From Corythucha ciliata (taxonomy: Eukaryota; Arthropoda; Insecta; Hemiptera; Tingidae), in assembly GCA_038030265.1 (NCBI GenBank), contig CM075942.1, positions 37,662,751-37,726,750 of the forward strand: a stretch of DNA of 64,000 bases. Direction: 5' to 3'. Shown here piece after piece: positions 1 through 10,948 of the stretch. The notes beneath the pieces are model-generated. The model was not told the origin of the DNA. It ran no database searches and saw nothing but the letters and a program-made list of their open reading frames with translations. A program made the position numbers and the translations under genes. Numbering within the stretch: the first letter of the stretch is position 1; every line of letters begins with the position of its first letter.

Positions 1-241
1 TTAGGTAAGAGAAAAATCCTGAAGAATGTGAAAGAAAACATTATGGTGAACAAATTATCTATGCTCATTTATTACTGAGTACGCATTTCGGGATGAACCA
101 ATCTGCATGCTAAACAATGAACACCCTCTCAAAGACTTGACACCCTGGGAGATTGTCACACATTCAAGCAAAGTTGTAGTTGGTGCAGTACGCAGTACCA
201 ATTGATTTTCAAATCAATACTCCGACAAATAATTTTACTAC
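1..241. other. Unassigned AT-rich sequence
   Basis: No open frame, RNA or repeat was recognised here. It abuts the MITE that begins at 242. Confidence 0.5.
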
Positions 242-569
242 ATAGTTATGAAGAAAAAGCCAAAAAACACCCGTCGAAGTCTTCAATTATTTATTTTCGC
301 CTACGTTTCGCTATGCTCCTAGCATCCTCAGGGCTCCAAAGTCCGAAATGTTAAAAAGTTCCAGGCCGTTAAAAACAAAAGGCTCACATTCTAAACACAC
401 CTGATGTATGAATGAGAGACCTTGTTAAATAATTAAAACCATTTTAAAAACCCACAATTAACGAAATTAAATGAAGCAATTAAAACCCCCCTCCCCCCAT
501 GACAAATTAGGTTAACCAAAATTTGGTTCGATTTCGACGGGTGTTTTTTGGCTTTTTCTTCATAACTAT
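242..569. mobile_element. MITE with perfect 37-bp terminal inverted repeats
   Basis: Positions 242-278 are the exact reverse complement of 533-569, giving a 328-bp element with no coding capacity. This is the structure of a non-autonomous DNA transposon. No convincing target duplication is visible (flanks end ..ttactac and begin atcaact..), so the superfamily is not assigned. Inside, on the minus strand near 306-343, is a CTGAGGA ... GAAACG arrangement around a short stem, reminiscent of hammerhead-like motifs in retroelements. Confidence 0.8.
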
Positions 570-1616
570 ATCAACTATACCCCGTCTTTCTACAACCTTT
601 ACAATAATTTTACTAGGTATACAACTAAAAAATTTAGGCATATAGACCTAGAAACACTAGTCAGGAAAAATTAAGTGGTTTCTGGAGTATGTTCGCGTTA
701 TCCAGTATAGTTGTAAGCTGAAAAACCTGTGTCGATATTAGCGGGTTTATACTCCGTGGATCCTTCCCCCCCCCCCCCCGGGCCAGGTAGCCTTGGCCCA
801 TCACTGAGTTTTGCCATTATTGAAAGTACCTCGGAATAGCAATTCCGAGTAGAATATCCCTCGTCACAAACTTGATCTTGAAGTGAAGAGGACGCGTACC
901 TGCCGGATATTGTGTTCTGATTGTGAGCAAGGAAATTAACGTTATTATATTGATGGATAGCACGGGAAATAGGGCCATGGTTTATGAACAATGGCATGAA
1001 ATGACGTTAATTAACAATTCGACGAAAATGTTCCGAATCCTCTCAGACATCCTCATACATTTAGCTTTGAAGTAATTCGATGAAAAGATCAAAGGCAGGT
1101 GTTACCTCATTTTCCTCTTCAAGCTCACTAAGACAGTGTTCTTTGACACACGAAGTCAAATCAATAATCGAGCCTGTTGTGCTTACAACAAACAACGCAC
1201 TTCATACATGAGGGGAAAAAGCTTGGCCCTCAAAATTATTTTGTCATTTTCGTATTCAAAGCGGTAACGAGGACCTACTACTACGACACGATCCTACGAG
1301 GACTCACTATTTAAAGGATTTCGCCGTTCAACATCGCAACCTATATGTTTTCCCGCATTTTAGCTTATTATTTCCCAAAAATAAGTTTTTGTATCTTTTA
1401 CATTACCTAATTTACTTGCGTAAGTGAGACTTATAATATTTATTTTTTCTTCTTCATTATTCCAATTGCGACGAATAAAAGTCAATTCACACTCATCAGT
1501 GGCGAGGCAGTGCCGTACTGAGACAGCGATTTTTCAGTAAGCGAACATCACTTTCACGTGACGGTCTATACTGTATTCACGATACCTAAGTTGAAACAGA
1601 TCCATCTGCTTAGGCC
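570..1616. other. Intergenic, no gene recognised
   Basis: Both strands have only short open frames. A 99-codon frame on the minus strand (698-997) contains a glycine run caused by a C homopolymer and matches no family I know. No RNA gene or clear repeat boundary was seen. Confidence 0.45.
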
Positions 1617-1925
1617 CAAGGTGACTAAACTCTTCTACAGGTGCCGCCGCAGATTTCCCCTTCCAATCCTGTACCCCAGCACAAGCCTAGAGCTTTTGGG
1701 GAGCAGGCATTGTGCAGTAAAAATGTTTCACAAATATTAATTTGTTGGCTAAATAAATAAAAAAATATATAAATAAATAAAAATAAATTTAAAAAAAAAA
1801 TCTGGCGGGTGCGGTGGGGACTGACGTCATCAGCAGTGCTTTACTCCCGATTGCTCACCCTAGAGAAGCAGAGCAAGTTAATTTTGAAATTGAAGTTTAT
1901 AAATTCTCAAAAATCGCAACATAAC
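1617..1925. mobile_element. Truncated hAT-type MITE (CAAGGTGAC family) with an insertion
   Basis: It starts with CAAGGTGACTAAA like the complete copies at 19286-19575 and 23541-23826. It follows the same interior (gactgacgtcatcagcag..., then a segment matching the copy at 23600-23700) and is lost near 1925, before the far terminus. The stretch of roughly 1670-1800, ending in an A-rich tail, is absent from the other copies and looks like a secondary insertion. Confidence 0.65.
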
Positions 1926-2139
1926 ATCTCCAACCCAACTCATGCTATACATATATGGGCTGCCTGTTTGTAGAACACCTTTAGAATACACATGGATCAC
2001 GTAAAATTTATTCAAAATAAATTAATAAGAGTTGTTGAATTGTGATGCGCATTCTGATATTTTATTCAATAACTTGAATCTTCTGAAATTTGAGATTTTG
2101 ATTAAACTAGATTGTATAAAGCAATCCGAAAACTATTAC

Positions 2140-3620
2140 TGATTATACACTTGTACTAAAGCAAATTAAGCGTACTATATCGAAATTTTTAGCAGAGCTG
2201 TTTAATAAATGTATCGAACAAGGGACATACCCATGTATACTTAAGGAAACAACTGTAATCCCGGTGTTTAAGGGTGAAATCAAATGCGAATGCGCCAAAT
2301 ATAGGCCTATTGCGTTAACGTACCTACTCTTTTTCAAAGATATTTGAGAAAATTATTTAAGTCCGTTTACTAAATTTCTACCAAAACTATAGATTTTTCG
2401 CAACCTCGCAGTACGGTTTTCAGGCTGGCAAGGGAACTGAAGATACTTTATTCAAACTATCAAATTTTATATATAATGCGTTAGATGACAACATGAAAGA
2501 CTTGGGTGTATACCTAGATATGAAAAAAGCTTTTTATTCCGTTAATATTAATTTTTATTACAAAAGTTGGAAAGTAGTAGAGTAATAGGACCAATATTGC
2601 TTCTATTTCAAGATTTTTTGCTAAATCGAACACAAAGAGTAAGAGTGGGAGACGGCTATAGTGCGCCTATTACAGTTTCATATGGCATCCCTCAAGGCAC
2701 AGTTTTAGGCCCAATTTTATTTTAAGTGTACAATAATGAATTATTCAATCTCAAAATTCCGGGATTGGGTTTGCTGATGACATTTCTATCTTGGTTAAAG
2801 GTAGTTCTGACCATGAAGTGTAAGTGAATGCTAACATTTGTATCAATAAAGTTAAAAACTGGCTTGATGGACACTTCTTACAATTAAATTCTCGTAAAAC
2901 AAATGTAATTGAATTTCAAGTCTATAATATACAAAGAATAAGACAAAATTTGTCTTTTGCTGTTCATACTCCAGATTGCACTGATAAAAGTGATATTCTA
3001 GCAACATGTAGAACGTGCACGATCTTGCAGAAAAGAGACGCTGTTAAATATTTGGGAATATGGCTGGATGGTAATCTACGGTGGGACACTCACATCATGA
3101 AACTTCTAAAATAGTTGAGGTCGTTGTTATAGGTACATGTTTTCACAGCTAAGACTAATATTCGATCGGAAGATATTGCGAAGCATCTACCAAGCGCTGG
3201 TACAATAGATATTTTCTTATGGCTGTTTCTTATGGAGAGCAGCTGGAGGGAAGTATAAAGTCCAACTTCAGAACTCAATTAGGGTTCTTTCAAGAATAGT
3301 TTAGGGAAAGTCGTTTAAAACTTCTAGTTCTGCGTTATTATTTAAGGAGTTAGCTGTTCCGGCTTTTGGGATTATTTGTAAGAAATCGGTTTGCTGTACT
3401 ATGTAAGTTAAGGCATCTTGTACCTTCTCCGGCCCACGAATGTGCAACCAGGTTGAAGAGTTCTATTAACATCAATAATGTTAGAGGAGGTAAAGAGTTC
3501 ACTAAACACCATCCTTTTGTTGTTGGAATCAATTATGCCGCACTATGAATGTAAATATTTGGGAATTCAGTAGTGAAAACAAATGGAAAACATTTGTAAA
3601 AAATTTAACTATGTGAGATT
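2140..3620 (+). pseudogene. Decayed LINE reverse-transcriptase fragment
   Basis: Translated pieces in shifting frames follow the order of a non-LTR retrotransposon RT: a fingers motif like AKYRPIAL near 2290, SQYGFQAG near 2405, a YLDMKKAF palm motif A near 2510, GIPQGTVLGPILF near 2685, FADD near 2772, then KYLGIWLDGNLRWDTH near 3050 and the usual C-terminal region (FKELAVP near 3345). Several stops and frame changes interrupt it. Motif order and the single-D motif A place it among Jockey/CR1/I-like LINEs, exact clade undecided. It is a dead copy. Upstream and 3' ends are not sharply visible, so the limits are approximate. Confidence 0.85.
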
Positions 3621-4257
3621 GTTAGTTTACTACCTATAAGTATTTCTTTTTTTTGCGTAGTTTTTTCTTAATTGGTTAAATCACGTTTCGATTTTATGAA
3701 TTCTTTTCCTATTTAGAGTATAGCTATAACTCGACCAAACTATAATGGAATTTTATAACCAAAATTCCAGATGGACACGAACCGTATCACATGTTAAACA
3801 AATTGGTTTCATTAATTTTTTTAGTGCCATTAGAATGTGGTTCAACTATAGTTAGACAGTCGCTGCCCTGGCACAAGTACATATACCATACTTTTAGGGC
3901 ACTACACATGATTTCTGATGTGCAACTATGATAGCGTAAAAAAGAAAAAACTGAAGGAAAGATGTGACTACCAGACCACCAAACTATTAGCACTAAAGAA
4001 CTCACAAGGTTTATTTCAATACGTTTCCACAATAGAAATAAAAAATAACCTATTTTCAAATAAGACTGATAAAAAAAAAAAAAAACAATTCTTGAACTAC
4101 TTTACTGATGTGCAGAAATCTTAATACTCCACGAAAAGAGAAGAAGAAAAGGTATGTAACATATGTTTAAATGAATGTAACAAAATAGTACGTTCTAATG
4201 TAAAAGAAGACTCTTCTCCCGTCACGGACAGGTGTCCAAATGGGAGAATAAATACAT
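3621..4257. other. Spacer between LINE fragments
   Basis: AT-rich sequence with A runs. A lysine-rich 68-codon frame at 3918-4124 is probably LINE-derived or chance; it has no recognisable domain. Confidence 0.4.
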
Positions 4258-4258
4258 A

Positions 4259-4307
<49 letters not shown>

Positions 4308-4312
4308 GTAAT
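4258..4312. repeat. (TAA)n microsatellite
   Basis: About 17 consecutive ATA/TAA triplets followed by imperfect units. The poly-Ile and poly-Tyr frames on the minus strand here are artefacts of it. Confidence 0.95.
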
Positions 4313-4385
4313 AACAATAACTAAGGTAACTATACAACCGAGTGAACCCATCCGGCATTTTGGGGTAGATAAACTTGATATTTAG

Positions 4386-4975
4386 TGGTTGGGAGAGGTG
4401 CATGGAGGTGGAATTACTATAGAGTGTCTCTCAAGACTTTTGAGGCGAGCCCAAAATGTGGCAACGGCGAAGAGCCTTACTTTGATGTGGGTGCCGGGTC
4501 TCAAGGGGTTTGAGGGGAATGAAATAGCTGATCAACTCGCGAAGAGAGGATCAGAGATGCCTTACATGGGCCCGGAGCCAAGTCTCGAGGTCACGAAGTC
4601 CTTCACGAAGAGGCAGGTGCAGGCGTGGTTGGACGAGAGGCATCGTGAACACTGGGTTAGACAACGAGGTCTCAGGCAGGCCAAGCTCTTTTTCACTCCA
4701 AAGGGACGATCGGAGAAGGGCCATCTCTCTGAGCCGAGGAGACCTTAGGATCTTGGAGGGACTGCTAACGGGACATTGTGCCCTTCGATACACACTCAGA
4801 CTAATGGAGAAGTCTGACACGGACATTTGCAGATTTTGCGACTTGGCCGTGGAAATAGCAGAGCACGTACTGTGTGAGTAGGAGACTCTGGGGCGGCTAC
4901 GCTTTCACCATCTTGGAAATGATGTGCTTCAACCGGAAGACAGGGTGGGAGGGGTGCATGGAGGCGGAAGTACTA
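4386..4975 (+). pseudogene. LINE C-terminal fragment: RNase H and zinc-knuckle tail, frameshifted
   Basis: The first frame (4389-4748) reads as the end of an RNase H domain: the sequence around WVPGLKGFEGNEIADQLAKR contains the conserved H/D-region pattern G-x-E-G-N-E-x-A-D of LINE-encoded RNase H. About 4680 the coding frame shifts. The second frame (4645-4881) continues with LLTGHCALRYTL and a cysteine/histidine cluster CRFC...AEHVLCE, which is the typical C-terminal knuckle of I/R1-like elements. The frameshift and a stop at 4879 show it is dead. About 70 bases at 4390-4460 recur as a diverged direct repeat at 4947-5017, so the piece was partly duplicated. Confidence 0.8.
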
Positions 4976-5017
4976 TGGAGTGTCCCTCGAGACTTTTGAG
5001 GCGATCTCAAAATATTC

Positions 5018-6215
5018 TCTATAATTCACACCTCTACTGAATTCTATTCGTAAAGGCAGTCGCTAAGCAAACGAGTCAGCTGAGTTTCCTAGGAAGTTAT
5101 TTGTAAACAAGAAATTTATGATAATTTTATCTACCCCAATATGGCCGTGAGCCGTAGAGGTAAATAACTGGAGAAAGCCTGAATCGGCTGGGGGGTGGGT
5201 AGAAGGGTTGTCACAAATATGGCCGCCAAAGTACACCTTCAGAACCTTGAATTTACCTCTACATCGTCAGGGTATCAACAAAAATGCTCACCTCCCCACT
5301 GAGATTAATGCAAAATTACAAAAAAAGAGCCCGAGTTAGAATGAACAAGGGGTATTTCGGGGAATTTGTTTGGTAAAAACTAAATCAAACTCGTCAACAC
5401 TCTCGTTCTCAAAGCGTGGACGACTTGATGTTCATACGATTTCATTGTAAATGTCATCGATCGTGGCACGTAGCCGTGTTTTCAAGTGTATTTTGGTGTT
5501 TATTTTCTAAAATAAGTGGCCCTGATCGCGTTCCATCAACATACTAGGAAAAATATTACATGGGCGAGACAGTCACGAGTTCAGAAAGAGCCGCTCCGTC
5601 TCTTGAGGACTGCGAAACAAGGATTTGGACAAAAGTCGCCACACTCATGCAGTTCTCGCTGTGCTCGAACCACGGGTCTTCTCATTCGCAGTGCTGGTAC
5701 ATATAATGTTTCTGAATTAGTTTGTTTCTTGCTTGCGAGCGATTATTACGTGAAATAAACGTTCGTGATTTCTTAGCCCTGTATTTCTCTTTGCTATCAG
5801 AGGATCGACCTCTGAAGAAACATACCCAAAAATACACAACACATCAGTAAAAAACAAGTTATATTTAACTCAGAAACATGACGTATTCCATGAAAAACAT
5901 GAGTGACGGATTTCCCGGTGGCTTCTGTCGTGATTCCCGGAAGAGGATTGGAGCTACTTGCGCACGTTGAAATATCCGGAAAAGAAGTCCAACAACTCGC
6001 GCATGGTCGACCGTTTAAAATAAAGATTCTCCGGAGCATAGTTGTGGGTTATTCACTTTATTAATGCCCTGTGAAACAATCTAAAAACTCACAGTGACAA
6101 TTTCTAGACATACTAGAGGAAAAAAGAACAAAACTAGAAATTCAAAGTGGACATGCGTAAATAAAAAACAACTTGACTTGAAGTTACGTTGTGGTTCACA
6201 AGGTGCACCTCCCAC
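5018..6215. other. Intergenic, no gene recognised
   Basis: Only short frames without recognisable domains. No tRNA, rRNA or repeat boundary seen. Confidence 0.45.
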
Positions 6216-6501
6216 CATAGAGATAATATAACTAGAGCTTGAATTGTCTATTGCGCAGCGGTCCATGATTGACGTCACCGAGAGATTGAGTTAGCTCCGA
6301 AAATCCCTTGCTATTGGTTGAAGAAGTACCTGTGGGGATGTGGATGGTGTGAAGGGGGACTTTTTGAAACCCCGCCGTTGAGACAGCCAATGGGAAGAGA
6401 CCTACGGAGCCGCAACGATATCTGGATGACGTTAATCCTCGCCCCAGTTTATACTTGTTTGCGTATTCAATGCCACCTCTAGTAGTTATATTATCTCTAT
6501 G
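6216..6501. mobile_element. hAT-type MITE (CATAGAGATAA family) with 8-bp TSD
   Basis: Termini are CATAGAGATAATATAACTA at 6216 and its reverse complement ending at 6501. The element is flanked on both sides by CCTCCCAC (6208-6215 and 6502-6509), a perfect 8-bp duplication. A CANNG start with an 8-bp TSD is the hAT signature. It has no coding capacity. Related interior sequence (gcgca-cggtcc, gacgtcac, gagacagccaatg) recurs in the 57.8-kb and 60.9-kb modules. Confidence 0.85.
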
Positions 6502-6604
6502 CCTCCCACCATAACTACAGTCAACAAATTTCAAGCCCTAGCTTTCTCCATTCATTTTTATCTCTGCCGTGAGCTCACCTGGTAGTAAAGGTTCTCTAAT
6601 AATA

Positions 6605-6692
6605 ATAATGTACTAGGTACTAGGCAATGGACGTAGGTGAAGGACAGTATGGCCGAAGATCTGCGGCAACTATAGAAAGTTTAATCACCTTG
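6605..6692. mobile_element. Right-end remnant of a CAAGGTGAC-family MITE
   Basis: The last about 85 bases match the distal end of the copy at 23541-23826 (atggccg-agatctgcggc, then tcaccttg). The other half is missing. Confidence 0.65.
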
Positions 6693-6702
6693 GAACGGGC
6701 CT

Positions 6703-6810
6703 TTAGACCCCGTTCAAAAGCTCTGTTTTGCGCCTGTGGAGTGTATGCAACCAAAAAAAGTCATTAAATGAAGCAGTTTTACTCCACAGAGCTTGTGAAC
6801 GGCGTCTTAA
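6703..6810. mobile_element. Short MITE with TTAA-like target site
   Basis: Inverted termini resembling GCCCCGTTCACAAGC lie just inside TTAG at 6703-6706 and TTAA at 6807-6810. A related element sits at 19267-19705 with TTAA on both sides, so this is probably a piggyBac/Kolobok-style TTAA family, with one flank mutated here. Confidence 0.6.
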
Positions 6811-6815
6811 GGATC

Positions 6816-9680
6816 TGGTTCTTCTTATCGTGAATGTGGGGTAAATAGTATTAATAGTATACGAGTTGGCTCCTTGACATTGTGAGAATAATATTTTTAT
6901 TATTGCCGGACAAATCACGTGCCGGTCACGGCACTGTAGCGTCACTGTAGAATGTGAATCGACCCGGGTTGTATTGATAACATCAACATTGAACCAAAAC
7001 TTCTGAATAATGACGTTAATTACTGGTTAATGCCTACATTAGCCAGCTTATACGGTTAATGACATTATTAACCGAATAATGACGTTCACTAGAAGCATTC
7101 ACTAGAAATAAACTTCCTCAAGCCATCAGAGAACAACTGGATGATGTATTTGCTTGAGCCTAGTGGAGCTATAGTAGCTAACCTGAGGAACTTATTTCGA
7201 GCGCCTTAATTAATTTTCGTTTACATCTTCCTATTGATAATGACATGAACAAGGAATACATGCCCTTTGAAAGTTTAAACCACGAAGACATGTCGATTCA
7301 CTTTGCAGTCAATGGAATCTTGAACGTCATGTTCTTTTCTCCCGAGCAGGGTTGTAGGAAAATAAAGTGTTGTTCCTCATCTCTTAAATGACGTCATATT
7401 TCCCAGCTATATGTTTCTGCCAGTAAAATGTACCCCTTTTGCATGCTTTATCGAGAAAGGAAGTCTTTCTTCGCACTGCCCATTTATTCTCGTGTTATGA
7501 TTTAGATGCCTTCCTTCTCGTCAATTTTATATCACACGTTATTTTCTGTATCGAATATACATTTTTCAGACGAAAAATCCGTGTGCATTTCGCTGGAAGG
7601 ATTTCGAAACATTTTCTTAAATACGCATGTTTTTTTACTGTCCTGTTATCAGCGCTGTGTCACAACAAAGAGGCACATAAAATAAAATGATTCAGTTTTC
7701 TCTTCACAGGTGAATCAATCCCAATATTGCATAATTTTAAAATGTTTCCGTACAATTTCCTATAAATGAGTGGTACACTAAATCATCACACTAAATCATT
7801 CCGAAACCGAACCTCCGACCCAGGCCGCCCAATCGAGTATACCGATCCCACTATATGTCTGATTCACAAGTCCTAGTTCGCTTGGTATATATGTCATCGT
7901 TGGGTGGTCCTAGTGACCTCTGAGTGAGTAAATGTTATACGTCCCCCATTTTGGCTACATCGAGCACCCACACACTAGTACACACTAGAAGTAGTAGTAT
8001 TATAGAAGTAGTAGTAGTATACACTAGTTACTCCACTGAGCTGAGATTATAGTTTTATATCATGCGATTTCTGCTTGGTCTGGGTTGAGGAAAGGCCTGG
8101 CCCTCTCCGAAAATCAATCTCCCACTTCGTCTTCCGTACCGAACAGTCATGGAAGTTCCTTATCCAGCATTTTTACATCTCCTCAAATTAGATGATTGGA
8201 GAGGGAAAAGACAAACGTTTCTCTCATCACATTTTATATTAATTAATTATTAATGAAGCTCCCTCTATATTTCCCATCCCTGTGCTCAAGTCATGTTAGC
8301 TCCTATAAATAATTCTAGAGGTCCCTTAACTTCAAGGAAAGTTGAGCAAAGGCTTTTCTTTAGAGGATAGTTAGGATTTTCTTTTAATTTGAAATGATTT
8401 TACCTCTGCTACTGGACCTTTACTTACTTACTTTGCGTTCCGATTCGCAGTCATTTCATGAGTATAAAAAAAATTGTGTTAAACTCCCTCGGTAGGTAGT
8501 ACAGTGTTTTTTTGATTAGCTGAGGCAGGCCCTTATTCATAGTCGCTATACTTAACAGACATTCATACGCGTATAGGTACGCCAAGGCTCGAAGTCGTAG
8601 CGAAGGGGGAACACAAGAATCTACGTCGATAATTCGTAGGTTTTAGAATTTATATTTTTCTTTCGTATCCCCGCTTCCGGCCTGTTAATGTGTACTGATA
8701 GCAGCTAACCGATTATTCGTAAAACGGGCCATAAATTAAAATCGTCTTAAAGGTTGACGGAAGACTTCGGTATTGGCGCCCTAACGATCTTGCTAATGAA
8801 TATATTATCTTACCTTCATGTGTGGAGCACAGTGGAAAGACGTTTCCATTGTGGTACAACTTCCTATTTGACGCATACAACATGCACAACAACTACAACG
8901 AATTCAACATTTATTTTTTTATTTATACTCCAGCATATCTAGGTCAAGATTTCCTAATTTCACTCCTTATGGAATAAATTTTCCAAGACGCTGCTCGGAA
9001 TTGTAAAGCGTGATTATTCCATCACTAACCCTCTCGTTAAGCATATAGAATAGACTTTTCCCAAACGCTTATTTATCTAACACGAGTAAACCTTTTTAGT
9101 TGATCCAGCATATACGATGAAATGCTCATTCGAACGAAACCCCCTTTTTACTTGGTCGGTTTTTGTCAATTGTTGTCCGAACTTTAGCCCTCAAGCGGAC
9201 AAAAATGTATGAAGTATTTTCGGAATTATGGCCCACGCCAAAAGATAGGGTTGGGGGGGGGGGCAGCCAAATGGCTTTACAAACAGTTCATATTGCATTT
9301 GACAGAATTAATGAGTCTGGAGCACAATTCTCTTAAAAATGTATATTACATTATTATTTTCCACCTGTAGTGCACATCGGGATTTTATTCCGCTTTATTT
9401 AGGCAAGGGAGATTTCCTAAATTCAGCAGTTCAGTAAACATTTCCATCGTGATTGAGCCTTCCCTCACATTTATCATGATTGTGTTGTAGTCCGCCCACT
9501 TAGGGATGGACTCTCCCCCGCTCTTGAATTTAGTGGAATGAGCTTCCCCTTTGCATCTCCTCCTAAAAATAAAGCAACGGGAATAATTATTTTAGAACAA
9601 ATGATCACTGTGTAGCGTCTATACGTAACCATAGTGCCTTTAATAAAAGTTTTTTGTTGAGTTACTTAAATGCGGGGAGC
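6816..9680. other. Long intergenic stretch without recognised genes
   Basis: AT-rich with scattered short frames (for example 7439-7690 and 8754-8942) that show no family motif. A short AGT/TAG-rich tract lies at about 7975-8030 and a G homopolymer at 9252-9263. Nothing here can be supported as a gene. Confidence 0.4.
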
Positions 9681-9688
9681 GGTTTAAT

Positions 9689-9916
9689 CAACGATATATA
9701 AAAGAACTGGATTGCTCATCACGGCTGATAAAGACCTTCTGATAATAGCCATCAAGTAAGCTCCCATAGTTGATGAGAGGGGTGGAGTTTCAAAATAAGT
9801 GCCGTATTGCCATAACTACACAAGGAGAGGGACAGGGTGATTGTGTGGGTGGGGACGACCTGCCCCCTCCAGGCCCCTCCAGTCCTCTGTAAGAAATACA
9901 GGTTTATATATCGTTG
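9689..9916. mobile_element. hAT-type MITE (CAACGATATATAA family), copy 1
   Basis: A 228-bp element with inverted termini CAACGATATATAAA, flanked by a perfect 8-bp duplication GGTTTAAT (9681-9688 and 9917-9924). A second copy in the opposite orientation lies at 16189-16418 with its own different 8-bp duplication. The CANNG ends and 8-bp TSDs indicate hAT mobilisation. No ORF. Confidence 0.9.
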
Positions 9917-9924
9917 GGTTTAAT

Positions 9925-10239
9925 ACTCTATAGAGAAGAATCTGAATAGGGAAAAAGTGAGGCCGATTTTAAGCGACGGTGGCGATCCAAGTGAATAGCA
10001 ACCGAACCTTCGGTTGACCATGCGACGTACGGGGGGAACTTCTGAACCCCTTCACCACCACCATTCATCTTTACCGTCTCCCTTAATATTAACTTTCGTA
10101 TTCAGATGTTTAAGTTCAAATTGAATCATCCAATTTTTTTTCTGGAAAACGCCTAAAAAATGATAAAATGCACTAATAAAATGTATGAGATGAACATTTT
10201 CCAGTCCAGCCTTGAATAGTCACAGAAATAGATATATGA
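9925..10239. other. Short intergenic stretch
   Basis: No gene or repeat boundary recognised. Confidence 0.4.
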
Positions 10240-10440
10240 AGAAGACTGCGTGATTGATGATTCAATGATTGTGTGGAGGACCACACGATACTTCCATGTT
10301 CCCGTTTTTGGCGTTCATCAATAATGCATAAAAAAGTAATTGAAGATTGGTCGACGTGGGCTGAGGGTTGATTATTGATTATGTGCGACCAAGAATTTTT
10401 TTGGATTTAGGGTTATGGAAATGTTGGTGTTTGAGGAATG
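10240..10440. repeat. Partial tandem copy of the 10.4-kb repeat end
   Basis: Sequence from about 10243 (agactgcgtgattgatgatt) through the gcataaaa tract recurs at 10441-10530 and at 29457-29550. The following gaccaagaat-tttagggtt stretch also recurs at 29340-29440. Confidence 0.7.
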
Positions 10441-10948
10441 AAGACTGCGTGATTGATGATTCACGGATCGTGTGAAGGACCACACGATACTTCCATGTTC
10501 CCGTTTTTGGCGTTCATCAATAATGCATAAAAAAAAAAATAAACAAGAAAACTTCCATGGCCGTATCAATTTTTTCAGTGCTCCGACGCTTCCGATTCCA
10601 CGCTGGTTAAAGGGTAACATGGGCGCGTTAGTCGAAAAATATGAAATAAAACTCGAGCGCGTCCAAAATGCAATACTCAGTCGAAAACAGGTGATTTTAG
10701 GTCCTTTGACCATTTTGGAACAACAATTTCGAAAAGCTGTAGCCCGTTTCATATTCATCGTGGAAAACTACTTTACATACAAAATTTGTTAGAAATTTAT
10801 TGCTCAACAAGTTTTGTGAGTGAAGATTTTTCTGTAAAGTAACTCATTTTCGGGATATTTGGAAGAAACTAAAAGAAGTGCTCAATAATTTTGGTTTTTG
10901 GGCTGCCAAAAAATTGTACGAGCTTTTCAGAGTTCGCATTTTTTTTCT

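Noticed and set aside
698..997. 99-codon minus frame
   Set aside because: Glycine run from a C homopolymer, no family resemblance, no splice support.
4121..4403. Frames with long Ile or Tyr runs on the minus strand
   Set aside because: Direct translation of the (TAA)n microsatellite.
10372..10792. Overlapping 128- and 106-codon frames on opposite strands
   Set aside because: Lie in a repeated non-coding end; partly repeated at 29.4 kb with a disrupted frame; no domain.
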